This document shows, piece by piece, positions 8,299 to 15,802 of a DNA stretch of 27,872 nucleotides. Origin of the DNA: Desulfobacterales bacterium (GTDB taxonomy: Bacteria; Desulfobacterota; Desulfobacteria; Desulfobacterales; JASFBJ01); contig JASFBJ010000005.1 in assembly GCA_030149585.1 (NCBI GenBank), positions 1 to 27,872 of the forward strand, in the 5' to 3' direction. The notes beneath the pieces were generated by a model. The model saw nothing but the letters and a program-made list of their open reading frames with translations, was not told the DNA's origin and did not search any database. Position 1 is the first letter of the stretch, and each line of letters begins with the position of its first letter. The position numbers and the translations under genes are program-made.

Positions 8299-9195
8299 CT
8301 ATATTATAACTTCGGTTCCGATCCCTTTATCCGTGAAAAGTTCGAGCAAAAGAGCATGCCGTTTCCTGCCGTTAATAATGGGAACCTTTTCAACTCCATT
8401 TTTAAGGGCTTCAAGAGCGCATTCAATTTTTGGTATCATTCCACCGCTAAGGCTTTGGTCCTGAATCATTTGCTTAATGGTTGACGCGTTAATAGTAGAT
8501 ATCAGGCCGCCGTCCTTGTCCATCACTCCGTCAACATCAGTTAATAAAATCAGTCGTCCAGCTGAAAGGGCAGTGGCGATCCTGCCGGCCACAAGATCAG
8601 CATTAATATTATAGGTTTCCCCATTAATTCCAACGCCCACCGGAGCGATAATCGGGATAAAACCTTCTTTGGCAAGCGTATTAATCAGTTCGGGATTGAT
8701 TTTGGTGACTTCACCAACCATTCCAGGATCTATAATTTCAGGTGGTTTATCAATATCAGTCTGGTGCAAAAGCTTTAGCTTTTTTGCCATAATCAGGCAA
8801 CTGTCCTTGCCGCTTAGGCCCACAGCCTTGCCTCCCTGGCGGTTAATCTGAGCTACAATCTCTTTATTAACCTTGCCTCCAAGAACCATTTCAACAACAT
8901 CCATGGTCGGAGCATCAGTAAGACGCATCCCCCTTATAAATTTCGACTGAATCCCCATTTGTTCAAGAACTAAATTTATCTGGGGCCCGCCCCCATGAAC
9001 AACAACAGGATTTAAACCCACGTATTTCATCAAAGTAATATCTCGGGCGAAATCCTCTTTTAACTGCTCATCCACCATGGCATGGCCACCATATTTTATA
9101 ACAACGGTCATACCGGAAAAATGGCGAATATATGGCAAGGCCTCTATAAGAATATCTGCTACATTCTGTTTTTCTTTATTATTTTCAGCTATCAT
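8299..9195 (-). CDS. argB: Acetylglutamate kinase
   Basis: Phosphorylates N-acetylglutamate, the second step of arginine synthesis. The 298-aa protein has the glycine-rich phosphate-binding strand IKYGGHAM (33-40), HGGGP (67-71), and the C-terminal segment with INGRKRHALLLELFTDKGIGTE. The N-terminus has about 28 residues before the kinase core (NVADILIEALPYIRHF). Such an N-terminal helix, together with this C-terminal signature, is typical of the hexameric, arginine-inhibited type, so feedback control at this enzyme is likely (inference). Only a weak ribosome site precedes the ATG. It starts 30 bp after hslU and heads the arginine genes. Confidence 0.96.
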   Translation of the reverse strand: MIAENNKEKQNVADILIEALPYIRHFSGMTVVIKYGGHAMVDEQLKEDFARDITLMKYVGLNPVVVHGGGPQINLVLEQMGIQSKFIRGMRLTDAPTMDVVEMVLGGKVNKEIVAQINRQGGKAVGLSGKDSCLIMAKKLKLLHQTDIDKPPEIIDPGMVGEVTKINPELINTLAKEGFIPIIAPVGVGINGETYNINADLVAGRIATALSAGRLILLTDVDGVMDKDGGLISTINASTIKQMIQDQSLSGGMIPKIECALEALKNGVEKVPIINGRKRHALLLELFTDKGIGTEVII

Positions 9196-9225
9196 ATTTT
9201 CTATTTTAAAAATGATATTACCAAA

Positions 9226-10599
9226 TTACAGGATATAACGGCTTAAATCCTCATCATCCTTAATATCTTTTAATTTATCTTCCACATATTGAGCATTAAT
9301 AATTACTTTTTTCTGATCAATATCAGGTGCTTCAAAAAGAATATCTTCCAAAAGATGTTCCATTAAGGTGTGCAGTCGCCTGGCCCCTATATTATCAGTG
9401 AGATTATTGACGTCTTCAGCAATCGCTGCTATTCGATCAACTGCATCATCTGTAAACGTGACATCAACATCTTCGGTTCTTAAAAGAGCCAGATATTGTA
9501 AAATAAGGGCGTTTTTTGGTTCAGTAAGAATTCTGGCAAACTCCTCTTTTCCCAAAGAGTTCAACTCAACCCTGATAGGAAAACGTCCCTGCAATTCCGG
9601 TATCAGATCAGATGGTTTAATAGTATGAAAGGCTCCTGAAGCAATAAAAAGGATGTGATCTGTTCGTATTGGTCCATATTTTGTATTTACAGTGCTGCCT
9701 TCGACCAGAGGAAGCAGATCGCGCTGAACACCCTCACGTGAGATATCCGGCCCGCGACCACCGTTTTTCCCAACAATTTTATCGATTTCGTCCAAAAAAA
9801 TAATTCCGGACTGTTCAACTTTTTCAATGGCCGTTTTGACGACTTTATCCATATCCACCAGGTTTTGAGCCTCCTCCTGGGCGATAGTTTCCAAAGCTTC
9901 CGGCACCTTTATTTTACGCCGCTTGGTATTTTTAGGCATCAATCCCCCAAGCATATCTTTAAAATTGATCCCCATTTCCTCCATACCAACATTTGAAAAA
10001 ATCTCGACAACAGGCATGGCCCGCTCTGTTATATCAAAATCAACATAACGATTATCCAGTTTTCCCTTTCGCAGCATTGCCCTTAATTTTTCCCTGGTAG
10101 ATGAAGACTCCTCTTTAACTGCTGTGATCAGTTCCAGCTGACCTTCCGTGGAATCCTCTTTTTTTGAATGCTGCTGTTTTCCGGCTTTTGGGAGCAAAAG
10201 ATCCAGAATTCGTTCCTCAGCAATCTTGGAAGCCTTTTCCTGAACGTTTTCCTGTTCTCTGGATTTAATAAGATTTACAGTTAATTCCAGTAAATCCCTG
10301 ACCATTGATTCAACATCCCTGCCGACATATCCCACTTCAGTAAATTTGGATGCCTCAACCTTGCTGAAAGGAGAATCAGTTAATTTTGACAAACGCCGGG
10401 CAATCTCTGTTTTACCAACTCCGGTAGGACCGATTAGAATGATATTTTTAGGCGCAATTTCATCTTTTAAATCCTTGTCAACCTGTTGCCGGCGCCATCG
10501 ATTGCGAAGGGCTATGGCAACTGAACGTTTGGCCTTATCCTGACCGATGATATATTTATCAAGTTCTCGTACAATTTCAAATGGCTTGAGATCGTTCAT
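9226..10599 (-). CDS. hslU: ATP-dependent protease ATPase subunit HslU
   Basis: AAA+ unfoldase that feeds substrates to HslV. The 457-aa protein shows Walker A GPTGVGKT (57-64), pore loop GYVG (90-93), an inserted I-domain (about 110-245, lysine/glutamate-rich in its middle), Walker B IIFLDE (266-271), sensor-2 region GARRLHTLMEHLLE, and the C-terminal tail LSRYIL that inserts into HslV. It starts 45 bp after hslV with an AGGTG ribosome site. The C-terminal tail is intact, so the two-subunit protease should assemble. Confidence 0.98.
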   Translation of the reverse strand: MNDLKPFEIVRELDKYIIGQDKAKRSVAIALRNRWRRQQVDKDLKDEIAPKNIILIGPTGVGKTEIARRLSKLTDSPFSKVEASKFTEVGYVGRDVESMVRDLLELTVNLIKSREQENVQEKASKIAEERILDLLLPKAGKQQHSKKEDSTEGQLELITAVKEESSSTREKLRAMLRKGKLDNRYVDFDITERAMPVVEIFSNVGMEEMGINFKDMLGGLMPKNTKRRKIKVPEALETIAQEEAQNLVDMDKVVKTAIEKVEQSGIIFLDEIDKIVGKNGGRGPDISREGVQRDLLPLVEGSTVNTKYGPIRTDHILFIASGAFHTIKPSDLIPELQGRFPIRVELNSLGKEEFARILTEPKNALILQYLALLRTEDVDVTFTDDAVDRIAAIAEDVNNLTDNIGARRLHTLMEHLLEDILFEAPDIDQKKVIINAQYVEDKLKDIKDDEDLSRYIL

Positions 10600-10644
10600 T
10601 CATTACACCTGTAGTATATTATTTAATTTCTATGGGTTAAAATA

Positions 10645-11202
10645 TTATTCTTCAATCAGTTCTTTAATCGTCAGGCAATCATTGGTAAAAACGCATAAAC
10701 CAGAGGCAATTTTCATTGATTTTTCCACAATCTCTCTAGCGTCCATTCTGGTAGACTCTATAAGAGCCATGGCTGCCGCCTGAGCGGCAATACTGCCGGA
10801 ACCGATACTGACAACCCCATGATCCGGCTCAATCACGTCCCCTGTTCCGGAAATTAAAAAGGTTATATTATTATCAACAGCAATCATCAATGCTTCCAGT
10901 CTCCGCAAATATTTATCAGTGCGCCAGTCTTTGGCTAATTCCACAGCTGAACGTGTTAGGTTACCATTATAGCGGTCAAGCTTGGCCTGCAAGCGTTCGG
11001 AAAGATTCAAAGCATCTGCGGTAGCTCCTGCAAACCCCACAAGGATCTTACCCTCATAAATCGAACGTACTTTCCGGGCATGATGTTTAATAGCAATATT
11101 ATTTAAAGTAACCTGTCCATCCCCTGCCATTACCACTTTTCCCTGGTGCCTTACTGCCAGAATCGTTGTTCCATGAAATTGCTTTATAGTATTTGCAGTC
11201 AT
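10645..11202 (-). CDS. hslV: ATP-dependent protease peptidase subunit HslV
   Basis: Proteasome-like N-terminal-threonine peptidase that forms the core of HslVU. The catalytic threonine is not residue 2 but Thr12 in FHGTTILAVR, so an 11-residue propeptide must be removed between Gly11 and Thr12. The lysine corresponding to mature Lys33 is Lys44 (RKVR), and conserved stretches AGDGQVTL (26-33), GFAGATADA and ELAKDWRTDK follow. 185 aa in total. It begins 34 bp after xerC. The xerC-hslV-hslU order is also seen in Firmicutes (codV-codW-clpY). Confidence 0.96.
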   Translation of the reverse strand: MTANTIKQFHGTTILAVRHQGKVVMAGDGQVTLNNIAIKHHARKVRSIYEGKILVGFAGATADALNLSERLQAKLDRYNGNLTRSAVELAKDWRTDKYLRRLEALMIAVDNNITFLISGTGDVIEPDHGVVSIGSGSIAAQAAAMALIESTRMDAREIVEKSMKIASGLCVFTNDCLTIKELIEE

Positions 11203-11236
11203 TTTAAATTTTCCATAATTAACATTTAATTAATTT

Positions 11237-12157
11237 CTATTTTCGAGGATGCGCTTTATCATAGGCCGCAGCCAAACTATCAATACTCAGATGAGTGTAT
11301 CTTTGAGTTGTTGATAAACTTTGATGCCCTAATAGTTCCTGCACAACTCTTAAATCAGCGCCTCCATCCAAAAGATGCGTGGCAAAAGAATGCCGGAAAG
11401 CATGCGGTGAAACAGAATTTGCCAGTCCTGCCTGTTGTGTTATTTTTTCCAGAATACGACCTATTGAGCGGGCTGTCAGTCTCCCCTGGCGGTTGTTTAA
11501 AAATAAGGCAACCTGCCCTGCATCTGCTTTAAGTTGTTTTCGATAAGCATTAATGGCAGTCAGGGCTTTAGCGCCAATTGGAATAATTCGCTCTTTATCG
11601 CCCTTCCCCCGAACTTTAATCATCCCCTGAGAAAAATCAACATCTTTAATATCCAGGCCCGCTAATTCAGAAACCCTGATCCCGGCAGAATAAAGTGTTT
11701 CAAAAATAGCACGATTCCTTAATCCAGGCAAAGTATTGGTTTCAATGCTGTCCAATAGACGAAAAGCATCATCAACCGATAACCAGTTGGGAATCAACTG
11801 CCTGCATTTGGGAGTCTGAATCACATCCGCAGGGTTATCCTTGAGAACCCCCTGCTTAACCAAATAAGTAAAAAAAGATCTTAAGGCTGCAAGCTTACGC
11901 GCGAGAGTCACTTTTTGATTTTTTTTATAAAGATATCCAAGATAAGCTCTGATCATCAGGCTATCAACTTTTTCAACTGAAAAAATATGTTTTTGAGTCT
12001 GATCTCTTTTTGAAAGCAGTATGTTTTTTTTAAAAAAAACAACAAACTCTTTTAAATCATGCTGATAAGCCCGCAATGTATGTTTTGAATACTCTTTCTC
12101 TGTTTCCAGAGAATTTAAAAACAAATCAATCATGTCAGTAAAAGAGGATGAGTTCAT
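11237..12157 (-). CDS. xerC: Tyrosine recombinase XerC
   Basis: Site-specific recombinase that resolves chromosome dimers at dif with a partner (XerD, not in the window). The 306-aa protein has an N-terminal SAM-like core-binding domain (about 8-105) and a catalytic domain with all six residues: Arg161 (AGIRVSEL), Lys185 (GKGDKER), His252 and Arg255 (HAFRHSFATHLL), His278 (LGHQ) and Tyr287 (QRYTH). It is assigned XerC rather than XerD because of the hslVU linkage and the nearby HAD gene, as in many genomes; this assignment is inference. No clear ribosome site; the ATG lies 10 bp after the HAD gene stop. Confidence 0.9.
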   Translation of the reverse strand: MNSSSFTDMIDLFLNSLETEKEYSKHTLRAYQHDLKEFVVFFKKNILLSKRDQTQKHIFSVEKVDSLMIRAYLGYLYKKNQKVTLARKLAALRSFFTYLVKQGVLKDNPADVIQTPKCRQLIPNWLSVDDAFRLLDSIETNTLPGLRNRAIFETLYSAGIRVSELAGLDIKDVDFSQGMIKVRGKGDKERIIPIGAKALTAINAYRKQLKADAGQVALFLNNRQGRLTARSIGRILEKITQQAGLANSVSPHAFRHSFATHLLDGGADLRVVQELLGHQSLSTTQRYTHLSIDSLAAAYDKAHPRK

Positions 12158-12167
12158 TTAAATTCAA

Positions 12168-12770
12168 TCATTTGAATTCGATCAGGGATTCAAGTTCCTG
12201 CCAGGATCCAACCTCCATGAATGGATGCTTTTCCCGGTTCCAGGGCTGTTTAAAAAGGATCGGGGTGATACCTGCCTGGGCAAGATCAAAGCAGGTTTCC
12301 AGGCGATCATCCACAAAAACAGAAATATCTCTTTGCTTCAGCTCATCGGCTTTGGCCTCAAAAGATCCAGTTGCAATAATTTTGGCGCAAGCAGCCGGCA
12401 ATAATAATGTTTCCTCCATCCAGGACAATAGTGAGCCCTGGGAAGGACGAGCTGTTACAAATAAAACAGGACTTTGCTGCTGATTAATCCGGGTCAGCAC
12501 TTCCCCTGCTCCTAATACAGGCTTCAATGAAACAGCATAATTACCAGTCAGAATATCATCAATAACCATATTAATAATGTTTGGATCAATATCCAAACAC
12601 TCTTCCAGGTTATATCGGGTAACATCATTATAGCCTATATGATCTATGTCAAAACGGATTCTGGCAATATCAATAAACAGCGTCATAATATCAGCGACTA
12701 CACCGTCTATATCAAAAGCCAGACTGGCCGGGTCTATCTGCTTTAACTGGTTCATTTCTATCTGATTCAT
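12168..12770 (-). CDS. HAD-superfamily hydrolase, 5'(3')-deoxyribonucleotidase-like
   Basis: A 200-aa haloacid dehalogenase-type phosphatase. Motif I is FDIDGVV with nucleophile Asp20 and acid/base Asp22; motif II is Thr106 in LFVTARP; motif III is probably Lys140 or Lys145; motif IV is VDD (153-155). The cap between motifs I and II is helical and short (C1 type), which fits the NT5C/YorS-like nucleotidase group. The substrate is not determinable from sequence. It lies between the Rho-N gene (7 bp) and xerC (10 bp). In E. coli a different HAD gene (yigB) also flanks xerC. Two candidate ATGs (12770, 12755) lack clear ribosome sites. Confidence 0.82.
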   Translation of the reverse strand: MNQIEMNQLKQIDPASLAFDIDGVVADIMTLFIDIARIRFDIDHIGYNDVTRYNLEECLDIDPNIINMVIDDILTGNYAVSLKPVLGAGEVLTRINQQQSPVLFVTARPSQGSLLSWMEETLLLPAACAKIIATGSFEAKADELKQRDISVFVDDRLETCFDLAQAGITPILFKQPWNREKHPFMEVGSWQELESLIEFK

Positions 12771-12777
12771 TTAAAAA

Positions 12778-13104
12778 TCAGGCCGCCTTTCGTGTTTTCT
12801 TTTTTAAACGCGCAATACGGCGTCTGCATACAGTTGCTGTTTCTTTGTCCTGAGACTCCAGAGCCTTTGCGCGCGAATTTTTTAATACATTAATCTTTTG
12901 CTTTAATTCCTTGATCGAGGCATCTGATTTTTTACGCTTTTTTTCCTCAATACCACGGGATTTTTTGATAGCCACAAGCAATTCCTGCTTGTTCAAACCA
13001 TGTATTCCTGTAATTTCAGATATTTCTTTAGCAACCTCTTTCAAATCTTTGGTTGTCATTTTGTCAAGAGGCTTTTCTTTGTCGGTTTTTTTTTTACCAC
13101 CCAT
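12778..13104 (-). CDS. Stand-alone Rho N-terminal (Rho-N/SAP-like) domain protein
   Basis: A 108-aa, very basic protein. Residues 13-50 (LDKMTTKDLKEVAKEI followed by GLNKQELLVAI) match the Rho-N helix-extended-loop-helix fold that in transcription factor Rho binds nucleic acid. The rest is a lysine/arginine-rich, coiled-coil-like helix (55-105). There is no Rho ATPase, so it is not a terminator protein itself; nucleic-acid binding is inference. It is the first gene after the 13200-13229 promoter. An AAAGGAGA element lies about 13 bases before the ATG, a longer spacing than usual. No in-frame alternative start with better spacing is visible. Confidence 0.78.
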   Translation of the reverse strand: MGGKKKTDKEKPLDKMTTKDLKEVAKEISEITGIHGLNKQELLVAIKKSRGIEEKKRKKSDASIKELKQKINVLKNSRAKALESQDKETATVCRRRIARLKKKTRKAA

Positions 13105-13199
13105 TTTCTTTAATGATCTCCTTTTATAATATCTAATTATTAATTCACATAAACCTAAACTAAAATTGCTTAAATCAGCAAACTCATAAAAAAACCATT

Positions 13200-13229
13200 T
13201 TTATAAATTATTTTCTTTTAATATGTCAA
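13200..13229 (-). promoter_or_regulatory. Sigma70-like promoter upstream of the Rho-N/xerC/hslVU/arg gene run
   Basis: On the minus strand, TTGACA (13224-13229) is followed after 18 bp by TATAAA (13200-13205). Both are near-consensus and lie in a 174-bp gap. The predicted transcript starts near 13193 and leaves about 90 bases before the Rho-N ATG. Sigma70 consensus matching only; AT-rich DNA raises the chance of false matches. Confidence 0.6.
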
Positions 13230-13278
13230 TAAAAGATGCAAAATCAGGTTTTATTTTTTGAGTAAACCATAATCATGT

Positions 13279-13977
13279 TCAGTTTTTGAGTTTCTTCATT
13301 ACTTTTTGCATATCTTCCCAAACATCTTTTTTCCTGGCTGGATTACGTAAAAGAAAGGCAGGATGGTAAGTAGGCATAAATAAAATTCCATGATAATCGT
13401 GAAAATGTCCTCTAAGCCGGGAAATTGCTGAATCTGTCCCAAGAAGTGTTTGAGACGCAAATTTTCCCAGCCCCACTATTACACGTGGTTTAATAATATT
13501 TAGCTGTTGCTCCAAAAAAGGCAGGCAGGCTTGTATTTCATCTATTTCAGGATTCCTATTACCAGAAGGACGACATTTAATTATATTACAAAGATATACC
13601 GATTTTCTGGAAAATTGCATGGCTTCAATTATTTTTGTCAGCAACTGACCGGCCTGGCCAACAAAAGGCTCACCAAGGAGGTCTTCCTTTTGCCCTGGTG
13701 CCTCACCCACAAATACCAGCCGGGCATCTGGATTTCCTGCCCCAAACACTATATTTTTCCGTTCCTGCCATAATTTACAACCACGGCAATTAGCGATCTT
13801 TGAACAAATCGTCATAAGCGGCTCAGAATCTATCCGTGAATTTTTTCCCCAGCCGTTTATAATTGCAAGGCTGTCTTTTGAACAGTCAAACCCATGGCAG
13901 CCTGTTTGAGCGTAATAGCACAAAGAGGCCTTTATATCAGCCAAAGTGTTATTAAACTGCTTAGCAAAAACCCTCAT
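13279..13977 (-). CDS. Family 4 uracil-DNA glycosylase (4Fe-4S)
   Basis: Removes uracil from DNA at the start of base excision repair. The 232-aa protein has motif 1 GEAPGQKED (91-99), four cluster cysteines Cys64, Cys67, Cys135 and Cys151 in the spacing expected for a 4Fe-4S family-4 enzyme, and motif 2 PTYHPAFLLRNP (202-213). An N-terminal extension of about 55 residues, absent from the shorter archetypal enzymes, carries Cys20, Cys27 and Cys32. The start ATG shares one base with the coaBC stop, so the two are co-translated. Some members of this group were first annotated as phage polymerase-related proteins; the motifs favour UDG. Confidence 0.93.
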   Translation of the reverse strand: MRVFAKQFNNTLADIKASLCYYAQTGCHGFDCSKDSLAIINGWGKNSRIDSEPLMTICSKIANCRGCKLWQERKNIVFGAGNPDARLVFVGEAPGQKEDLLGEPFVGQAGQLLTKIIEAMQFSRKSVYLCNIIKCRPSGNRNPEIDEIQACLPFLEQQLNIIKPRVIVGLGKFASQTLLGTDSAISRLRGHFHDYHGILFMPTYHPAFLLRNPARKKDVWEDMQKVMKKLKN

Positions 13978-15188
13978 TATTTACTCTTTTCCTGACAAAG
14001 TTTTACAGCCTTGTCCAATATCAGGTTGGCGAGCCTCTGTTTTTCCATCAAAGCAAGAGAGTCTTTACTGCCATCCCTGTAAAAGAGACTAACCTTATTG
14101 GTGTCTGATTCAAACCCCGAGTCTGGTTGCCCGATAAGATTTGCAACAATAATATCCAGATTTTTCTCTTTTAATTTTTCCCCGGCATTTTTGGCCAAAT
14201 CCCTTGTTTCAGCTGCAAATCCAATAAGTATCTGTTCTTTTTTACGGCGCCCCAATTCTTTTAAAATATCCTGATTCATTTCAAGGGATAATATCATTTC
14301 ACCCTTATCCTTTTTTATTTTATGAGGAGCCTGGGTTTGAGGCCTGTAGTCAGATACAGCAGCAGTTTTAATAATAATATCCGCCTTTTGATAATGTTTG
14401 AAAACCATATCAGCCATCTCGCTAGCTGACCGCACTTTTTCAATCAGAATATTTAGCGGTTCTTCAAGATTTGTCGGGCCGCTAACCAGAATTACATTAG
14501 CGCCCCTGTTTTCAGCAGCCCTTGCAAAAGCATACCCCATTTTTCCACTGGATGGATTGCTTATAAATCTTACTGGATCAATTGCTTCCTGGGTTGGGCC
14601 TGCAGTAACTAAAACAGTTTTGCCCTTTAGATCATCAGGTGTTAAGTGGCTTATCAGACGATCAATAATCTCAATTGGCTCCGGCAGTCGTCCCGGCCCA
14701 CTTATGCCACAGGCCAGTTCTCCTTCCCCAGGGGTTAAAGCATAATATCCGTCCTGCTCAAGTCGTTCAAGATTGCGCTGCACAGGTTTACTCAAAAACA
14801 TATCTGAATTCATGGACGGACATATAATAATCGGTGACGTTACTGCTAACATGAATGTGGTAATTGCATCGTCAGCAATTCCATTGGCCAGTTTGCCTAT
14901 AATATTAGCCGTAGCAGGAGCTATAATAACTGCGTCTGCATGCTTGGCCCACTCAATATGATTAATAGCCCCATCATTTTTTTCCTGAAAAAGGTCATGG
15001 CATACAGTCTGGCCTGATAATGCCTCAAATGTAAGAGGCCCCACAAAAGCCATGGCGCTTTTGGTCATCAAAATTTTTACATGAGCCCCCTTCTTGATTA
15101 GAAATCGTAATAATTCAACACTTTTATAAGCGGCGATTCCACCGCAAACACAAAGAATAATATTTTTTTTCTTTAAGGTAAAATGCAT
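13977..15188 (-). CDS. coaBC: Bifunctional phosphopantothenoylcysteine decarboxylase / phosphopantothenate--cysteine ligase
   Basis: Two consecutive steps of coenzyme A synthesis. The N-terminal FMN decarboxylase half (1-185) has GGIAAYKS (16-23), catalytic His77 (INHIEWAKHAD), the Asn127 motif CPSMNSDMF and reactive Cys160 (ELACGISGPGR). The C-terminal ligase half (190-403) has VTAGPTQEAIDPVRFISN, SSGKMGYAFA and the AAVSDYRP loop followed by a KIKK lysine motif. 403 aa is a normal length. A good AAAGGAA site lies eight bases before the ATG. The UDG gene follows with a one-base overlap. Confidence 0.97.
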   Translation of the reverse strand: MHFTLKKKNIILCVCGGIAAYKSVELLRFLIKKGAHVKILMTKSAMAFVGPLTFEALSGQTVCHDLFQEKNDGAINHIEWAKHADAVIIAPATANIIGKLANGIADDAITTFMLAVTSPIIICPSMNSDMFLSKPVQRNLERLEQDGYYALTPGEGELACGISGPGRLPEPIEIIDRLISHLTPDDLKGKTVLVTAGPTQEAIDPVRFISNPSSGKMGYAFARAAENRGANVILVSGPTNLEEPLNILIEKVRSASEMADMVFKHYQKADIIIKTAAVSDYRPQTQAPHKIKKDKGEMILSLEMNQDILKELGRRKKEQILIGFAAETRDLAKNAGEKLKEKNLDIIVANLIGQPDSGFESDTNKVSLFYRDGSKDSLALMEKQRLANLILDKAVKLCQEKSK

Positions 15189-15233
15189 TGCCCAAATTCC
15201 TTTAAATTATTAACCCGCGATATGAATAATGCT

Positions 15234-15503
15234 TTAACGAGTTAATTTTTTTATTTTTTTAAGATTATTATATTTCAGCAAAAGATCAATCCAAAGACTG
15301 ATTCGAGAGACCAAATCCTCTTTTTGATATTTCATTTTTTCCGCAGCTCTTTTCTCCAGATCTTCAACAGCGTCCAGCAGATCCTGCCGGTCAGGTGATT
15401 GCTGCAAAAGATAGTGATATATTCTTGCAGCCTTATTCAAATATCCCTGATCAGCATAAACTTTAGCCATAGTTAGTGTATAAAATGTTTTATCGTCACT
15501 CAT
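15234..15503 (-). CDS. Small tetratricopeptide-repeat protein
   Basis: An 89-aa soluble protein with one recognisable TPR unit (about 8-41: MAKVYADQGYLNKAARIYHYLL then a proline-turn), followed by a charged helix (42-65) and a basic C-terminal helix. No signal peptide. Its ATG overlaps the stop of the FtsB-like gene (ATGA), and that gene in turn overlaps murJ, so its product is probably made together with cell-wall/division proteins. A scaffold or adaptor role is plausible but unproven. Starts with MSDDKTFYTL. Confidence 0.72.
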   Translation of the reverse strand: MSDDKTFYTLTMAKVYADQGYLNKAARIYHYLLQQSPDRQDLLDAVEDLEKRAAEKMKYQKEDLVSRISLWIDLLLKYNNLKKIKKLTR

Positions 15504-15802
15504 TTTGTTTTTGTCCCTGGATTTTCTTTTATTTTAAAAATTACCTCGCCCCTACTGACCATCCCCAAATCACGACGCGCTATGCTCTCGATATATTCAA
15601 AATCATTTTTCAATCGATCAATGGTGTGATATAAAACTTGATTATTCTGTAAAAGCTTTAGGTTTTTCGCCATAATAATTTTTTTTTGCTGTTTTAGAGA
15701 ATATAATTCTTTTAAACCATTATCACTGATTATTATAACCACCAAAAAATTTACCATCAGCAAAATAATCATAATAATCAAAAATTTATAGCCGGCTTTC
15801 AT
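15500..15802 (-). CDS. FtsB/DivIC-like septum formation protein
   Basis: A 100-aa bitopic membrane protein: short basic N-terminus, one transmembrane helix (7-26), a coiled coil (about 30-68, LKNDFEYIE at its end) and the conserved YIESIARRDLGMV block (70-82) followed by GEVIFKI. This is the FtsB/DivIC architecture, a divisome component that partners FtsL and FtsQ. Such short proteins are hard to split into FtsB or DivIC by sequence alone. The start ATG overlaps the murJ stop in ATGA form, and its own stop overlaps the TPR gene start. Confidence 0.85.
   Translation of the reverse strand: MKAGYKFLIIMIILLMVNFLVVIIISDNGLKELYSLKQQKKIIMAKNLKLLQNNQVLYHTIDRLKNDFEYIESIARRDLGMVSRGEVIFKIKENPGTKTK

Noticed and set aside
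13247..13268. GGTTT/AAACC stem downstream of the uracil-DNA glycosylase gene on the minus strand
   Set aside because: Five A/T-rich base pairs with a long loop and no clean U-tract; not a convincing terminator.
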